Shown here in pieces: positions 45,292 through 56,052 of a stretch of DNA of 64,000 nucleotides (within the stretch, counting starts at the first letter, position 1; each line of letters opens with the position of its first letter). The notes under the pieces are model-generated. The model searched no databases, was not told the origin of the DNA, and was given only the letters and a program-made list of their open reading frames with translations. The stretch is from the NCBI GenBank assembly GCA_024704765.1, contig JAKMXF010000122.1, positions 519,068 to 583,067 of the forward strand. Reading direction: 5' to 3'. Position numbers and translations under genes: made by a program. Origin of the DNA: Oopsacas minuta. Its lineage: Eukaryota > Porifera > Hexactinellida > Lyssacinosida > Leucopsacidae.

Positions 45292-46353
45292 TCAAATAAC
45301 CACAATGCTGTTTCTTTTTCCTGGACCATTTTTCACTACATTCTCTATAAGGTTAGGATAATAGCAAGGATTCGAATCAAATGCTTTGGTGTGATTATTG
45401 TTGATAGCATTTTCACATTGTTTACTTATATATGCAAAATGTTTGCCAAAAGGAGATCTGTCTCTTAGGGTCTTACCATCCTTAATATCGATGGGATCAT
45501 TATCACTATCCTCATCGTATAAACTTTCATTTGTATCATCAAAATCAGAATAACTGTTACTAATATAATACTCTAATGTTTTAATATTGGTTAGTACATG
45601 TTCATTCATATATTTACTCTTAAACACATAACACAAGGAAGTAAACACAGAATATATTTGAGTCATATTAGTATAACGCACCAGATGTCCAAAGGAATAC
45701 ACAAACAACTTTCTCACTTCTTTATTTGACTTAAATTTCCTATTAATGTGAAAGCCAATACCATGCATTATATGGGCAGAACATAAATGAAGAATCAATT
45801 TTAATTCGAGTTCTGGATTGGCAGAATATGTATCCACTCTATTCCAACATTTATCAGGATATGTATCGATATCACATTTAAGAAAAACATTACACACACT
45901 ATGAATTAACGCCCAGCTGAAATCTACCTCAATTTGTCCTATGTTAATATTATAACCTAATATTTTCTTTGCATCAAGATACTATTTGTGTAGAAAATAA
46001 CTAATCTCAGCGCTAGTATGACCAGAACTGATCATCTTTGCCAGAGGTACGGGGCTGGTAGAATAAGTTGGATGTTGTACCGTGAGAGCATAATAAAATA
46101 CTTTATGCTGGGAAGGTTCAATCTTTCGAATGATTGAGCCAGTAGCATCTAAGTGAAGAATTATGCTTTTATCTTTAAAACATTTTAATATTTTAATTTG
46201 GTCTTCAGTATATAAATGAATAATAAAGGGGTTATGACCTAATGACTGAATGTACCCTCTAACATTACTACCCACTATAGCATTCCGGTAATACTGTTGT
46301 AAACTAATCAATTCACTCCAATTATCATTAGAGAACCTTTGTAATCTTGACAA
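45292..46353 (-). pseudogene. DDE-type transposase candidate of the large element
   Basis: Two open segments joined by homology and order: 46353-45982 and 45897-45292, with one stop between (near 45980). Motifs are DKSIILHLDATGSIIRKI (candidate first catalytic Asp), HKVFYYALTVQHP, MISSGHTSAEISYFL, IGQIEVDFSWALIHSV (candidate second Asp), LILHLCSAHIMHGIGFHI with a CxxH motif, an acidic insert, and C-terminal GPGKRNSIVV. I have seen LDATGS-type proteins as multi-copy unnamed families in invertebrates; superfamily not assigned. The catalytic role is inferred from the Asp motifs and the flanking inverted repeats. Confidence 0.6.
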
Positions 46354-46479
46354 ATCAAATTTTGCACTTCCTTAATACAGCAGCGCTTTTAATTTTATTT
46401 AGATTGGCGAAATTAAGCGCTAAATTTCGATTTTCTGTAGACTCGAATTGGTCATAGAAATATTACTTACAGATGCGTA

Positions 46480-47215
46480 GTCTACTTGTGTTGCTACTTT
46501 TAAGCTATTAGAATTACACCAATTTCTCGCGTAAACAATGTTATTATCTAAGGGTTCATTAGATGGAGTGCCAGAAACTATGCAATTCACGATAATACAA
46601 TATTAATGTGACTTTCAAGAGGATTCTTGTTAATAATGAATGTAAAAGTAAAACAATTTCGAATTTACACTCTGCATTTGCTCTAAAAAAACAACTGTTC
46701 AGTTTTCTACTTTTAGATTAGTTTGTTTTGTGGTATTTAAATCAAAGAACACAATTAAATATTCCTTCCAATTAGGAATTAAATAAGTTAGTCCAATCTT
46801 TTGAAAGTATAACACAATCACCCATGATTCTAGTAATACTTTCCCATTCTATAAAGTTAAGTAAAAAGCCACCCGTACTTTGTTCCGTAGTGGTGGACTC
46901 GTCAATGATTACCTCATTCAGAATATTACCATCATCTAGGGTTGGGACAAGTGACACATAATTAACGTTATATTCATTGATGACAACACTAGTTTCTGCG
47001 TTACCCATATCATGTGATAGTTTAGATAACATGTTTGGATGTGAATCAACTAACAACGGAATTTTTGAAGAGTTAGCTGTGCCTAGTTTTTCTGATAGAG
47101 TTGAATGAAATGAAAATATTAGATCCATATTTTCTCGAATGGATAAACCAAAGTTAAGAAATTCCTCGAGTTGTGCAACTGTGATAATGAGATAAGCACT
47201 TCCAAACAAATCCAA
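46480..47215 (-). pseudogene. Upstream ORF pieces of the large element
   Basis: 47215-46772 encodes MDLFGSAYLIITVAQLEEFL.., ending GGFLLNFIEWESITRIMGDC and DWTNLFNS. Nearer the transposase, minus-strand FFRANAECKFE (about 46680) and NNIVYARNWCNSNS (about 46520) look like parts of a zinc-binding region. The same FLRAKAECKFENC motif is found at 62.6-62.7 kb. Breaks or introns separate the parts. Function of this portion is unknown; a DNA-binding role would be conventional. Confidence 0.5.
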
Positions 47216-47443
47216 AATTCGACAGTTGATATTGCCAACTAATATCCATGCTTCTTATAAGCAACTATCTCTCTTAACAAGCCTGAAGTTTCTTAGGTGC
47301 TCATATAGAAAGTCATTAAATTTTTTGCACTCCTCATAGATTATTCCATTAATGAGCATGGATTCGCCACTAATGCGTGGACATTCAGATCCTAAAAATT
47401 TCAGTGCGTCTAACTATAGAAGATTATCACAATCAATGTATGT

Positions 47444-47989
47444 CTAAAAGAGGATATCGGTGACCTCAGTCTGAGGAGGAGAAGAAGACAGGGTACTCTT
47501 CAAACTATATAGTTCAGGTTGTTCGCAACCAGATGCCAATGAGCCTAAGAATTTGCTATTTGACACTTCCCGCTCCAAGCTATCTACACTAAAATCTGTA
47601 TCTAATTGACTACTACTAATATTACTAAGATCTAAACTATTAACATAAATACTATCTAAATCTAACCTAGTGCTAACGTGTTCTACAGCCAACTGGAATA
47701 TATCAGTACCGGAATCGCTATTCAACTTACGGCTGTTATCTTCCATACTTTGTTTTATATAATCTTGAAAATGATTGCGATTTAGTTTCCATTTTAAGTA
47801 GAGAGGAGCACGTGTGTTTGGCTTATTCTTATTGAATATGAGAATGGATAACTTTCCCCATACTGACTTCGCCCTTCGCCTGTGTCCGTTCTCCAAGGCT
47901 ACCTTAAGTTTATCAAAATCATTGTAGCCGAGTTGGGTAATTGCAGCTACAAATTGTTCCAGAGATATCATAGTTGGAAGTAAGAACAC
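47444..47989 (-). CDS. N-terminal ORF of the large element, unknown function
   Basis: 181 codons; the more natural start is the second Met (MISLEQFVAAITQLGYNDFD, about 47971). A basic region with KVALENGHRRRAKSVWGKLS and YLKWKLNRNHFQDYIKQS is followed by a Ser/Asp-rich, probably disordered tail. No known domain. Its place upstream of the transposase segments on the same strand suggests it is the first exon or a separate accessory protein of the element. Confidence 0.4.
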   Translation of the reverse strand: MFLLPTMISLEQFVAAITQLGYNDFDKLKVALENGHRRRAKSVWGKLSILIFNKNKPNTRAPLYLKWKLNRNHFQDYIKQSMEDNSRKLNSDSGTDIFQLAVEHVSTRLDLDSIYVNSLDLSNISSSQLDTDFSVDSLEREVSNSKFLGSLASGCEQPELYSLKSTLSSSPPQTEVTDILF

Positions 47990-48040
47990 AATCTATGCCA
48001 AAAAGAACGATTAATTTTCGGACATATTTGCATATAACTA

Positions 48041-48211
48041 CAGTCAACTCCCCTTATATCGGAAGCAAGGAACCGCAATAATCACTCGTATATACGAGGA
48101 TTTCGATATAACCGATGACATTTATGTTTTGTAACTATATTTGTATTATTTCAGACTTCGATATAGCGAGGATTTCTAAATATCCATGTTCGATATACCG
48201 GGAGTCTACTG
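48041..48211. repeat. Pogo/Tigger-like MITE
   Basis: 171 bp; left end CAGTCAACTCCCCTTATATC, right end inverse CAGTAGACTCCCGGTATATC. TA precedes the left end (AACTA-CAGT); the right flank is GGTA, so the duplication is imperfect. Inside are repeated TCGATATA words. It lies between the large element's genes and its right arm. Confidence 0.6.
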
Positions 48212-48630
48212 GGTAACGTTACAAAATTAATTAAGAAAGATACACACATGATTGAATTGAAATGAAATTTAGTAGGACTGTTGTAATGAAGAAAATTTGT
48301 GGAAGAAAGGAAGTTGAAGAATATCAAAAGTATTAAGGTTGTGAGAAACGAAATAAATCAATTACAGAGTTACAAATGCTTGTTGATTGATATTTACATT
48401 ATTAATTATTAATTTAATACAAAGTTCAAAATCTAACTGACATAACTGGTCCTAATAATTGAGAAGGAATACATTTGACCTCAAGAATTCAGTCATGGTA
48501 AGTACATTTACACTAAGAATATTCAAGTAATCAATACATAGCTACAAAGCATATAAATCATCTACCAAAAACTGGTCGTTTATGTAATTTCTATGTAAAG
48601 TTCGGGTGTTCATAACTTTTTCAAAAATAA

Positions 48631-51064
48631 CACTGGGCAACATCAAATTTATTCCTCAAATGAAAATATATTACCTAGACTAACTTTGGGATGCTGATTC
48701 CAAATCTGAAATCAGAATTGGTCTATCACGTCAGGATTTCAAGATATGAAAATTCGCGAAATTCGGATTTTGCATTGATTGGTACTATATTATAAGGTAC
48801 TATACAGTACAAGTTAGGCCTATTGTACAATTTTCTTTCCCAGCGAATTGTTGGTCAACAATGCATATTATGTACGGTTAATATTAACATTATTTTGTAA
48901 ATGTAATGTTCTATCTTTTGACAATTAATGCATTCTTGAGTGTTCTTGGCCATGGCTATAAGGAGGGGTTATTTAGCCTACTTGCGGGTGGACTGTAGAC
49001 TGTATCGATAAACCAACAACATTACTGTTTCGCAGAATTTTTAGTTTGTAACTGATTGTGTATTTAAGCTTTTTGTTTACAATGAATACGAGCAGAAGAC
49101 AATGCACGAACCACCCAGATAACTTCTGCTATATTTGTGGAAAATTTACGCCGAAGCACCAGCGAAGAAATATTGCCAATCGTGTCAAGATTGGCTACAA
49201 GTATTACTTTGGTTGCAAAGTTGGTGACCAAGACAAGAACTGGGCACCTCACATCTGCTGTACCGTCTGCTATGCCAGTCTAATCCAATGGCTTAATGGA
49301 AAGAAGAAATCCATGCCATTTGCGGTACCTATGATTTGGCGAGAACCTAAAAACCATACGTCGGATTGTTATTTTTGCACAACAAATATTGCTGGATTTT
49401 CGTCTAAAAATAAGTCGAAAATCATCTATCCAACATGCAAGTCTGCTCTAAAACCAGTAGAGCATGATGCTGGCAATGGAATTCCTGTACCAATCTCACC
49501 TTCATTGGATACTATTGAAATGGATTCAACAGACGAAGTAGACGTGGCAGATGCAGATTCCACTTCTGATTTTTCGGATCATGATGAAAACGACAAAATG
49601 ATTCCCATGGACCAGGCATTTTGAATGACCTGGTGCGTGATTTATCTCTTTCCAAAGAAAAAGCTGAGCTTCTAGGGTCTCGCCTAAAGGAATTAAATTT
49701 GTTAAAGCCAGGAACAACAATTTCACATTTTCGTCGACGACATGCAAATGTTTCGGCTTACTTTAAATTCGAAGACTGTGTGTGTTTTTGCACTGATGTT
49801 GATTCACTCATGTATGAGCTTGGCCGCGAACACATTAGCACTGAGTGGAGACTGTTCATTGATTCCAGCAAAGCTAGTTTGAAAGCTGTCCTACTACACA
49901 ATGGAATGAAAAGCCTTCTGTCCCTATTGCTCATGCTGTCGGCTTGAAGGAGACGTACGAGTCTATGGAAACCATCCTAAGGGTCATTGACTACCGGGCT
50001 CACAACTGGAACATATGTGGAGACCTTAAAGTTGTGTCACTTTTGCTCGGATTGCAGTTGGGTTACACCAAGCATATGTGTTTTCTCTGTCTGTGGGACA
50101 GTAGAGACGAGGCAAACCACTATGACACAACCGAATGGCCAATGAGAACTGACTACATTGTTGGAAGATATAATGTTAAGTGCAAATCCCTTATTGATCC
50201 CAGCAAAGTGTACTTGCCACCACTTCATATTAAACTCGGCCTGATCAAACAATTTGTGAAGGCAATGTATTTCAATGGAGATGGATTCCTACACATAAAA
50301 GAAAAGTTTGGTGCTATACTAAGTGACGCTAAACTGAGAGCTGGGATATTTGTTGGCCCCCAAATACGTGATTTGATGCGTGGCCCAGTATTTCCATCCA
50401 AGCTTAATTCAATTGAATTGGAAGCCTGGAATGCATTTGTACAGATTGTACAAAATTTTCTTGGAAACCATAGGGTAGAAAATTACTCGGAACTAGTGGA
50501 CAATTTGCTGGAATCATACCGCAAAATGGGCTGCAGAATGTCGCTTAAACTGCATTTTCTTCATTCACACTTGGACTTTTCCCATCAAACCTGGGTGATG
50601 TGAGCGACGAACATGGAGAAAGATTTCACCAAGACATCTCTGTGATGGAATCGCGGTATAGAGGTCGATTTAACCCAAACATGATGGGGGACTACTGCTG
50701 GTTTCTCCAGCGTGAAACTGACACTGAACATGCTCGAAAGAGCAAGTGCATAAAGCACTTTTGAGAGGATACAATGTTATTTTTGTCTGGTTTAATCATC
50801 CTGGGTTGTGTTAAATTGTGCAAAATGATAATTCTGTAATTTTCACTAGCAATCACTGTGTTTATTACATGTAATGTTTTGTTCTGCACAGCCAAAATTA
50901 GCCAAAATGAGAATTACGGGTTGTTGTGTGCATATGTCATATCTCAAAAACGTGACGTGTTAGAAAAATCTAAGGCCAGATTTGGATTCAGCATGGCCAT
51001 ATTAGTCTAGGTAAACTTGAAACGAGCAAGGAATAAAAAATAAGTTGTAAAATGTTGTCCAGTG
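48631..51064 (+). mobile_element. 2.43-kb element with CACTG termini and TAA target duplication
   Basis: Ends CACTGGGCAACAT and, inverted, CACTGGACAACAT (13 bp, one mismatch). It is flanked by TAA at 48628-48630 and 51065-51067. The site is exact because the element splits the right arm of the large element. The intact left arm (42165-42200, reverse strand) reads TCAAAAATAATCATTTT, so removing the insert and one TAA restores the arm. CACTR ends with 3-bp duplications are typical of EnSpm/CACTA elements, but the encoded protein does not obviously match their transposase, so the superfamily is open. Confidence 0.85.
49082..50764 (+). pseudogene. Zinc-binding transposase-like protein, copy 2
   Basis: This is the only gene in the CACTG element; about 560 residues if frames are followed by homology with the copy at 14.8-16.5 kb. 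Start ATG at 49082 (MNTSRRQCTNHPDNFCYICG). Then CCTVCYASLIQW, MIWREPKNHTSDCYFC, an acidic stretch, LNDLVRDLSLSKEKAELLGS, WRLFIDSSKASLKAVLLHNG, HNWNICGDLKVVSLLLGLQL, GYTKHMCFLCLWDSR, YLPPLHIKLGLIKQFVKAM, WNAFVQIVQNFLG, HFLHSHLDF and HGERFHQDISVMESRYRGRF. The Asp in GDLK and the CFLC motif are candidate catalytic and zinc residues. Three single-base frame breaks (near 49620, 49910, 50580) interrupt it. Confidence 0.8.
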
Positions 51065-51339
51065 TAATCATTTTAATTTCAAATTGGATATAAACAATGT
51101 ACCAAGTGAGATGTAAATATGATTAAAATGATAAGTTGTTATCACAATTATTTTGGGAGATATTAATAACAAGCATCGATCAAAACGTAGTGCAAAATTG
51201 CTTACTCATCATGTAAAATTTGGTGATTATGAGTGATGATATGAAATGTACCAACTTTATGGTTCTTTTCAAAATAGAACCCATACTCTTTGAGAAAAAG
51301 GTGTTTAGTGGGGATTTGAATCGGCTGCTAAGATAACAC

Positions 51340-52850
51340 CAATATTAAGTAAGCACAAATTGAATTTCAACTGATAGCAATGCAGAAGTCGAGAATTCGT
51401 TCAAAGTAGTGAAACATTACATATTGAAATCCCCAAAAATATCAGAGTTCGTGATTTTATAAGAAACATTGTTATATACAATATGTTGTAAAGTATTAGA
51501 AACAAATATTGAAATAAAATCCTATTACAAGTCATAGTTAATTAGAAAAAATATTTAAAAAAAGAAAAATTGATAAAATGCACATACACCTATAAATTAA
51601 TAAAAATACACAAAAATAATTCTCTATTGTATACAATAAATTATTGCAATTCATAGTTATCCAAATTACATAGAAAGACCACAGAAATTGAAAAAATGAA
51701 TGTGCACACATATTAAAAATTTTTAAAAAAATTACACAAAAATGTTCTCCATTAAGGACAATTATTTATTTTATCACATGCGTAATTCTCACCTACCTAT
51801 TGCACACACCAGTTTACCGAATGAATACACTGGTGTACCTATTGGACATATCAGTTTACTAAATGAATACATCAGTGTGCCTAATTGATATATCTATCGT
51901 GCACTTAGATACACATACTATACGTATAGTACAAGTGAAATATGTTAAATAAGGATATATTGATTTAGAAATAAGTCATATACTAATTGTAGCCAGCCAA
52001 ATATCTCAGCATGACACTTTTCATTGGAAATGTTCGCCTGATATAATTCTAGCTCAAGGATCTCAGTGACACCACTAAATCCTCATTATCTTCGTACTCT
52101 TTCAGTTTTACACAGCATTATCAAAGATCTTCTCAGATTTCAAAGATAATATTGAATCACATGTGTTTAGAATTTCAGGAATAAACTCGTTGTCGCTTCG
52201 ATTTCCACATTGATTATAGTATTGATGCCTAACTACTAAATTACATTATCACAATCCAATGAGAACTCTTTATAACACTAGCGAAAAAGTGCATCAAATG
52301 AGCCGCACCGATCAGAGTGCTCTAACTGACAGGAATATTCTGCTAATCAATCGTTTTATAAGGTATTTGTAGTTACATTATAGGTATTGCCTAGTGGTGA
52401 CAACGATTTGACATTGGAACCTCCCAGGCTATGAAAATAGGTGTAGGTTCCAACACAATCATAGTTCAATTATGTATATGAAAATAGAAGTATGTGAACG
52501 AGAAAATAGTGAAACTTTAGCAAACAAGATAGTAACAGAATTTGCCAAATTTTTTCCATTAGAAACGTTTAATATTCAGAAACATTTTCAGATAAATAAA
52601 TTTGGATTTCAAAATAATGATTAAAAAAAGTTTTTGTAATAAGTTGAATACTATTTAATATTCAGAAACGTCTCTATGCACCTGGTTTGGTAAATTTGAT
52701 CCAAACCCATTTGCGCAAGACGGTCAAATTTACATCTGAAGTGTGCTCAGTTGAATCTTGCGCTAAAAAACTTCACATGTGTAAGCGAGTTAGTGAGCAA
52801 TAAAATTGAACAACTCAAAAGGGGTAATTAGGTGAATTCGATTACAGTAC
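51340..52850. repeat. Intron with two local tandem duplications
   Basis: 51533-51780 holds two diverged units of about 125 bp (landmarks AATTGATAAAATGCACATAC / AATGAATGTGCACACATA and ACACAAAAATAATTCTC / ACACAAAAATGTTCTCC). 51806-51893 holds two 43-bp units (CAGTTTACCGAATGAATACA / CAGTTTACTAAATGAATACA). The rest, up to exon 2, shows nothing recognisable. Confidence 0.65.
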
Positions 52851-53055
52851 CTGTCGCTCCAGAGCTTGATATGGAAAAAGGTCCACCACCATCCTGGAGA
52901 GTGAAGAAGAATGTAGGGTTTTCATCTTGATCAGTCACAGAGAAAACGCTAACAACTTGACCACCGTTAGTATTTTCAGGAACATTGACATTCACAACAC
53001 TAGTAGCCAAAAAGACAGGAAGATTATCATTAACATCTGCGATTATAATTGTGAC
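52851..53055 (-). CDS. Cadherin gene, exon 2 of 8 in window
   Basis: 205-nt exon, entered in phase 0 after TTTTTTGTCAG and left in phase 1 before GTACTG. It finishes one repeat with the calcium motif ADVNDN and starts the next with LPVFLATSVVNVNVPENTNG and SVTDQDENPTFFF. A complete hAT transposon ends 95 bp upstream of its acceptor, so the intron's 3' end has been rebuilt recently, although the acceptor and its pyrimidine tract remain in place. Confidence 0.92.
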
Positions 53056-53150
53056 CTGACAAAAAAGATACGTATAAAGGGAATTGGTAAAACATGAGGC
53101 AATAAGTAAAGGAACAATGCAACAAATATCTCCGAAGACATAATATAAAC

Positions 53151-55526
53151 CAGTGGTTCCCAATCGGTGGTCCGCGGCCCCACTTGGGGCCACAGGACTA
53201 TTTACATGAGGCCATCAGATCTCATTATAAATGAATAGTTTCCTCTTTGTATATACTACAATTTGTACCCAAAAATTATCATTGTTTGTATATATATTTA
53301 ATTGTTTATTAGGATTTGATTAAAAGCTCCTCACTATTAAAAGTACATTATCCTCCTCTCCGGAATTCTGTCAATTTGTAAACAATTGATTCTTGTCACT
53401 TATTTTTGTGTCGTTCATTATACGAAGCTTTACCTATTCGTGTTGATAAATAATTTCTTATGTGGTATCCAATCCTAGCAAAGCAAAGCGCGCTCGTACC
53501 GATATTATGCATTAACATTGATCGCATATAAAAGCGTTCTTTTAGTTTCATAACTCATTACAAAGTAAATGGCAACATCCAACACTGCTTCAAGAAAAAG
53601 GAAATACCATGAATCATATATTGAACATGGTTTCACTTCAATTATTACCTCTAAAGGAGAAGAAAAACCTCAATGCGTTCTGTGCGGGGATATTTTTTCA
53701 ATAGAAGCTATGAAGCCGAGTAAAATGAAACGACATCTCACATCTTGCCATCCTGAACATGCTAATAAAGATGGAGAATTTTTTAAATACAAAGCACAAG
53801 CGATGAAAAGAATGCGTTTGGATGCAGACGGGCAATTTCAATCTCAGACAAAGGCTGCAATCGAGGTTTCATATGAAATATCCCTCAAGATTGCCCAAAT
53901 GAAAAAGCCACATACAATCGGAGAGGAATTAATTATTCCTTGTGCTTATGATATTGTTCGACTCTTAATTGGAGAAGATCATGTAAAGAAATTAAGCTCC
54001 TTACCATTGTCGAATAATACAGTTCAGAGACGAATTTCAGACATGTCAAATGACATATGCAAGCAAGTCATAGCAGAAATTAAAAATACTCCTTTTGGCT
54101 TATTCAGCTTACAATTGGATGAGAGTACTGATGTGGAAGATTGTGCTCAACTCATGGCCTTTACTCGTTATGTAAGAGATGGTCATTTAAAAGAAGAATT
54201 TCTCTTTTGCAAATCACTTGAAACAACCACAAAAGCTATAGATGTCTTTGAAAAGGTTCAAGTCTTTTTTGAAATGTATGGAATTCAATGGGGAAATTTA
54301 TGCGGCGTATGCACAGATGGCGCACCTTCAATGCTTGGTTCTAGATCCGGTTTTCAAACATTAGTTAAGGATAAGTCCCCTACTGTTACTGGAACACATT
54401 GTATGATTCATAGGCAAATGTTGGCTGCAAAGACACTACCTGATATACTACAAGGCATCCTCGAGAATGTAATCAAGGCAGTAAATTGGATTAAAAGGAG
54501 AGCACTAAATAACCGGCTATTTCGACAACTTTGTCAAGAAATGGGAGCAGATCACGAAGTATTGCTATATCATACTGAGGTTCGATGGCTATCAAAGGGG
54601 AAAGTGTTGAAACGTGTACTTGACCTGAGAGCAGAAATGTGTGAGTTTTTCAGTAAGATGGGTCAAAATGAGTTCCAAAGTATATTCAAGAACCAGAATC
54701 TATTTGGACTGGCTTATTTAGTTGATATCTTCAATTGTTTTAACCAACTCAATCTCAATCTTCAAGGTCGTGATGCTTCAGTTTTAGAGTTGGTTGAGAA
54801 GTTCAAAGCTTTCATAATGAAAATGCAACTTTGGTCTTGTAAATTGAAAGATAACAAATATTTCATGTTTCCCACTCTCTCCGAAATGATCGAAACTTCC
54901 GGGTTTGAATTGAATATCGAATTCATAAATGCAATGATCAAACATTTAGCAATTTTGTGCGAAGAATTTTCTCGCTATTTCCCACAACTATCAACTGAAT
55001 CATTTACACTCGTTAGGGATCCATTTGGAATGAATGTTGAAGATGTACCTGAGATATTTCAAGAGGAATTTATTGAGATGTTAAACGATAGTTTAGCAAA
55101 GAACAGATATCAAACAATACCCTTAAACGAATTTTGGCTGTCACTAATTGAGATGTATCCCCTTATTTCAGAATCTGCATTACGCACTCTGATCCCATTC
55201 CGGACAACATATTTATGTGAAAATGCTTTTTCTACCTTGATGACTATTAAAACAAAGAAACGCAATCGTTTACAAGTAGAAGATGATTTGAGATGTGCTA
55301 TTTCTACTACAAAACCAAAAATTAAAGAGCTTGTCCTGAAAAAGCACAAGCAAACCTGATATTTCAAATTTCCATAATGGTAGAGTATTTTCATATATTA
55401 TAAATTACATGCCAAAATAATGAGTTGATAATTTACAATTGTGTAATTTATGTTCAATGTGTGGGGCCACCTACCTAGCTCCATGGCTGAATGGGGTCTT
55501 GGGGTGGCAAGGGTTGGGAACCACTG
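53151..55526 (+). mobile_element. Complete hAT element with perfect 8-bp target duplication
   Basis: 2376 bp; ends CAGTGGTTCCCAA and exact inverse (..TTGGGAACCACTG), flanked by ATATAAAC at 53143-53150 and 55527-55534 without mismatch. It contains one uninterrupted transposase gene. Perfect duplication, matching ends and an open gene all point to recent insertion. It sits in the intron between cadherin exons 1 and 2, antisense to the host gene, 95 bp before the exon 2 acceptor. Confidence 0.97.
53569..55359 (+). CDS. hAT transposase, ZBED5/FAM200-like, intact
   Basis: 596 residues, the normal length for this clade. It catalyses cut-and-paste transposition in the nucleus. An N-terminal BED-type zinc finger has Cys36, Cys39, His56 and His61 (PQCVLCG..MKRHLTSCH). 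The catalytic domain shows Asp184 in LQLDESTDVED, Asp250 in CTDGAPSMLG and the conserved THCMIHR (Cys278/His281), followed by an alpha-helical insertion. The C-terminal hAT dimerisation region is near residues 540-585 (IPFRTTYLCENAFSTLMTIK). The start ATG at 53569 is followed by MATSNTASRKRKYHESYIEH, typical for the family. No stop, frameshift or missing key residue was seen; I judge it possibly active. Confidence 0.95.
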   Translation: MATSNTASRKRKYHESYIEHGFTSIITSKGEEKPQCVLCGDIFSIEAMKPSKMKRHLTSCHPEHANKDGEFFKYKAQAMKRMRLDADGQFQSQTKAAIEVSYEISLKIAQMKKPHTIGEELIIPCAYDIVRLLIGEDHVKKLSSLPLSNNTVQRRISDMSNDICKQVIAEIKNTPFGLFSLQLDESTDVEDCAQLMAFTRYVRDGHLKEEFLFCKSLETTTKAIDVFEKVQVFFEMYGIQWGNLCGVCTDGAPSMLGSRSGFQTLVKDKSPTVTGTHCMIHRQMLAAKTLPDILQGILENVIKAVNWIKRRALNNRLFRQLCQEMGADHEVLLYHTEVRWLSKGKVLKRVLDLRAEMCEFFSKMGQNEFQSIFKNQNLFGLAYLVDIFNCFNQLNLNLQGRDASVLELVEKFKAFIMKMQLWSCKLKDNKYFMFPTLSEMIETSGFELNIEFINAMIKHLAILCEEFSRYFPQLSTESFTLVRDPFGMNVEDVPEIFQEEFIEMLNDSLAKNRYQTIPLNEFWLSLIEMYPLISESALRTLIPFRTTYLCENAFSTLMTIKTKKRNRLQVEDDLRCAISTTKPKIKELVLKKHKQT

Positions 55527-56052
55527 ATATAAACGATGAAGTTATAAACTACAATTAGACTCTAGAGGGTGCGAATAAACGGTAAAGCATATTGTATCTC
55601 GATTACTGACTCGAAATGTTGTATCGAGCCAATAATAATTTACCAAGGGTCCGGAGATAATTGACCCATAGTGGGTCGGGGTGGCCAACTATATTCACGG
55701 CTAGCTAAGCAAGGAATTTCCAAAAGAATTTCGTGGCAATTGATTATATTCTATTTGAACATGAAAGATTGCCGTTATTATCACAAATTCTACTGTATAG
55801 TGAAACCCCTGGAATCGGGGAACCTCTGAAATCGGGGCACTTGAATTTCGCGAAAATATTTTCCTATACAAATGAACCTCTGGAATCGGGGAAATAGCGA
55901 CAATCGGGGAATCGGGGCAAACCCTGAAAATCTAATTCTTTCAACTTGCATAGAACTAATGCTAAAATCCCCTACGCAATCGGGGCATCAATACTGAAAT
56001 CAACTCAATAAATTTTTAATTTCGCAATAACTATCGAATAAAACACAATATA

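Larger units (their letters stand above)
41900..51339. mobile_element. Large terminal-inverted-repeat element with DDE candidate and OTU protease
   Basis: The outer ends read GTGTTATCTTAGCAGCCGAT and its inverse. Arms of about 345 bp: 41900-42243, and 48572-48630 plus 51065-51339 (the right arm is split by an inserted element). Without the two insertions (mariner 42563-43869; CACTG element 48631-51064) the element is about 5.7 kb. Minus-strand coding pieces between 47989 and 44527 are described separately: an N-terminal region, a cysteine-bearing segment, a DDE-like segment with LDATGS, and an OTU domain. No clear target duplication flanks it. Confidence 0.75.

Noticed and set aside
53056-53193. 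N-terminal extension of the exon 2 open frame (MAPSGAADHR..)
   Set aside because: It is intron and hAT-terminus sequence read through; the acceptor TTTTTTGTCAG and phase place the exon start at 53055.
55110-55394. Minus-strand open frame of 94 codons
   Set aside because: Shadow of the intact hAT transposase on the plus strand.
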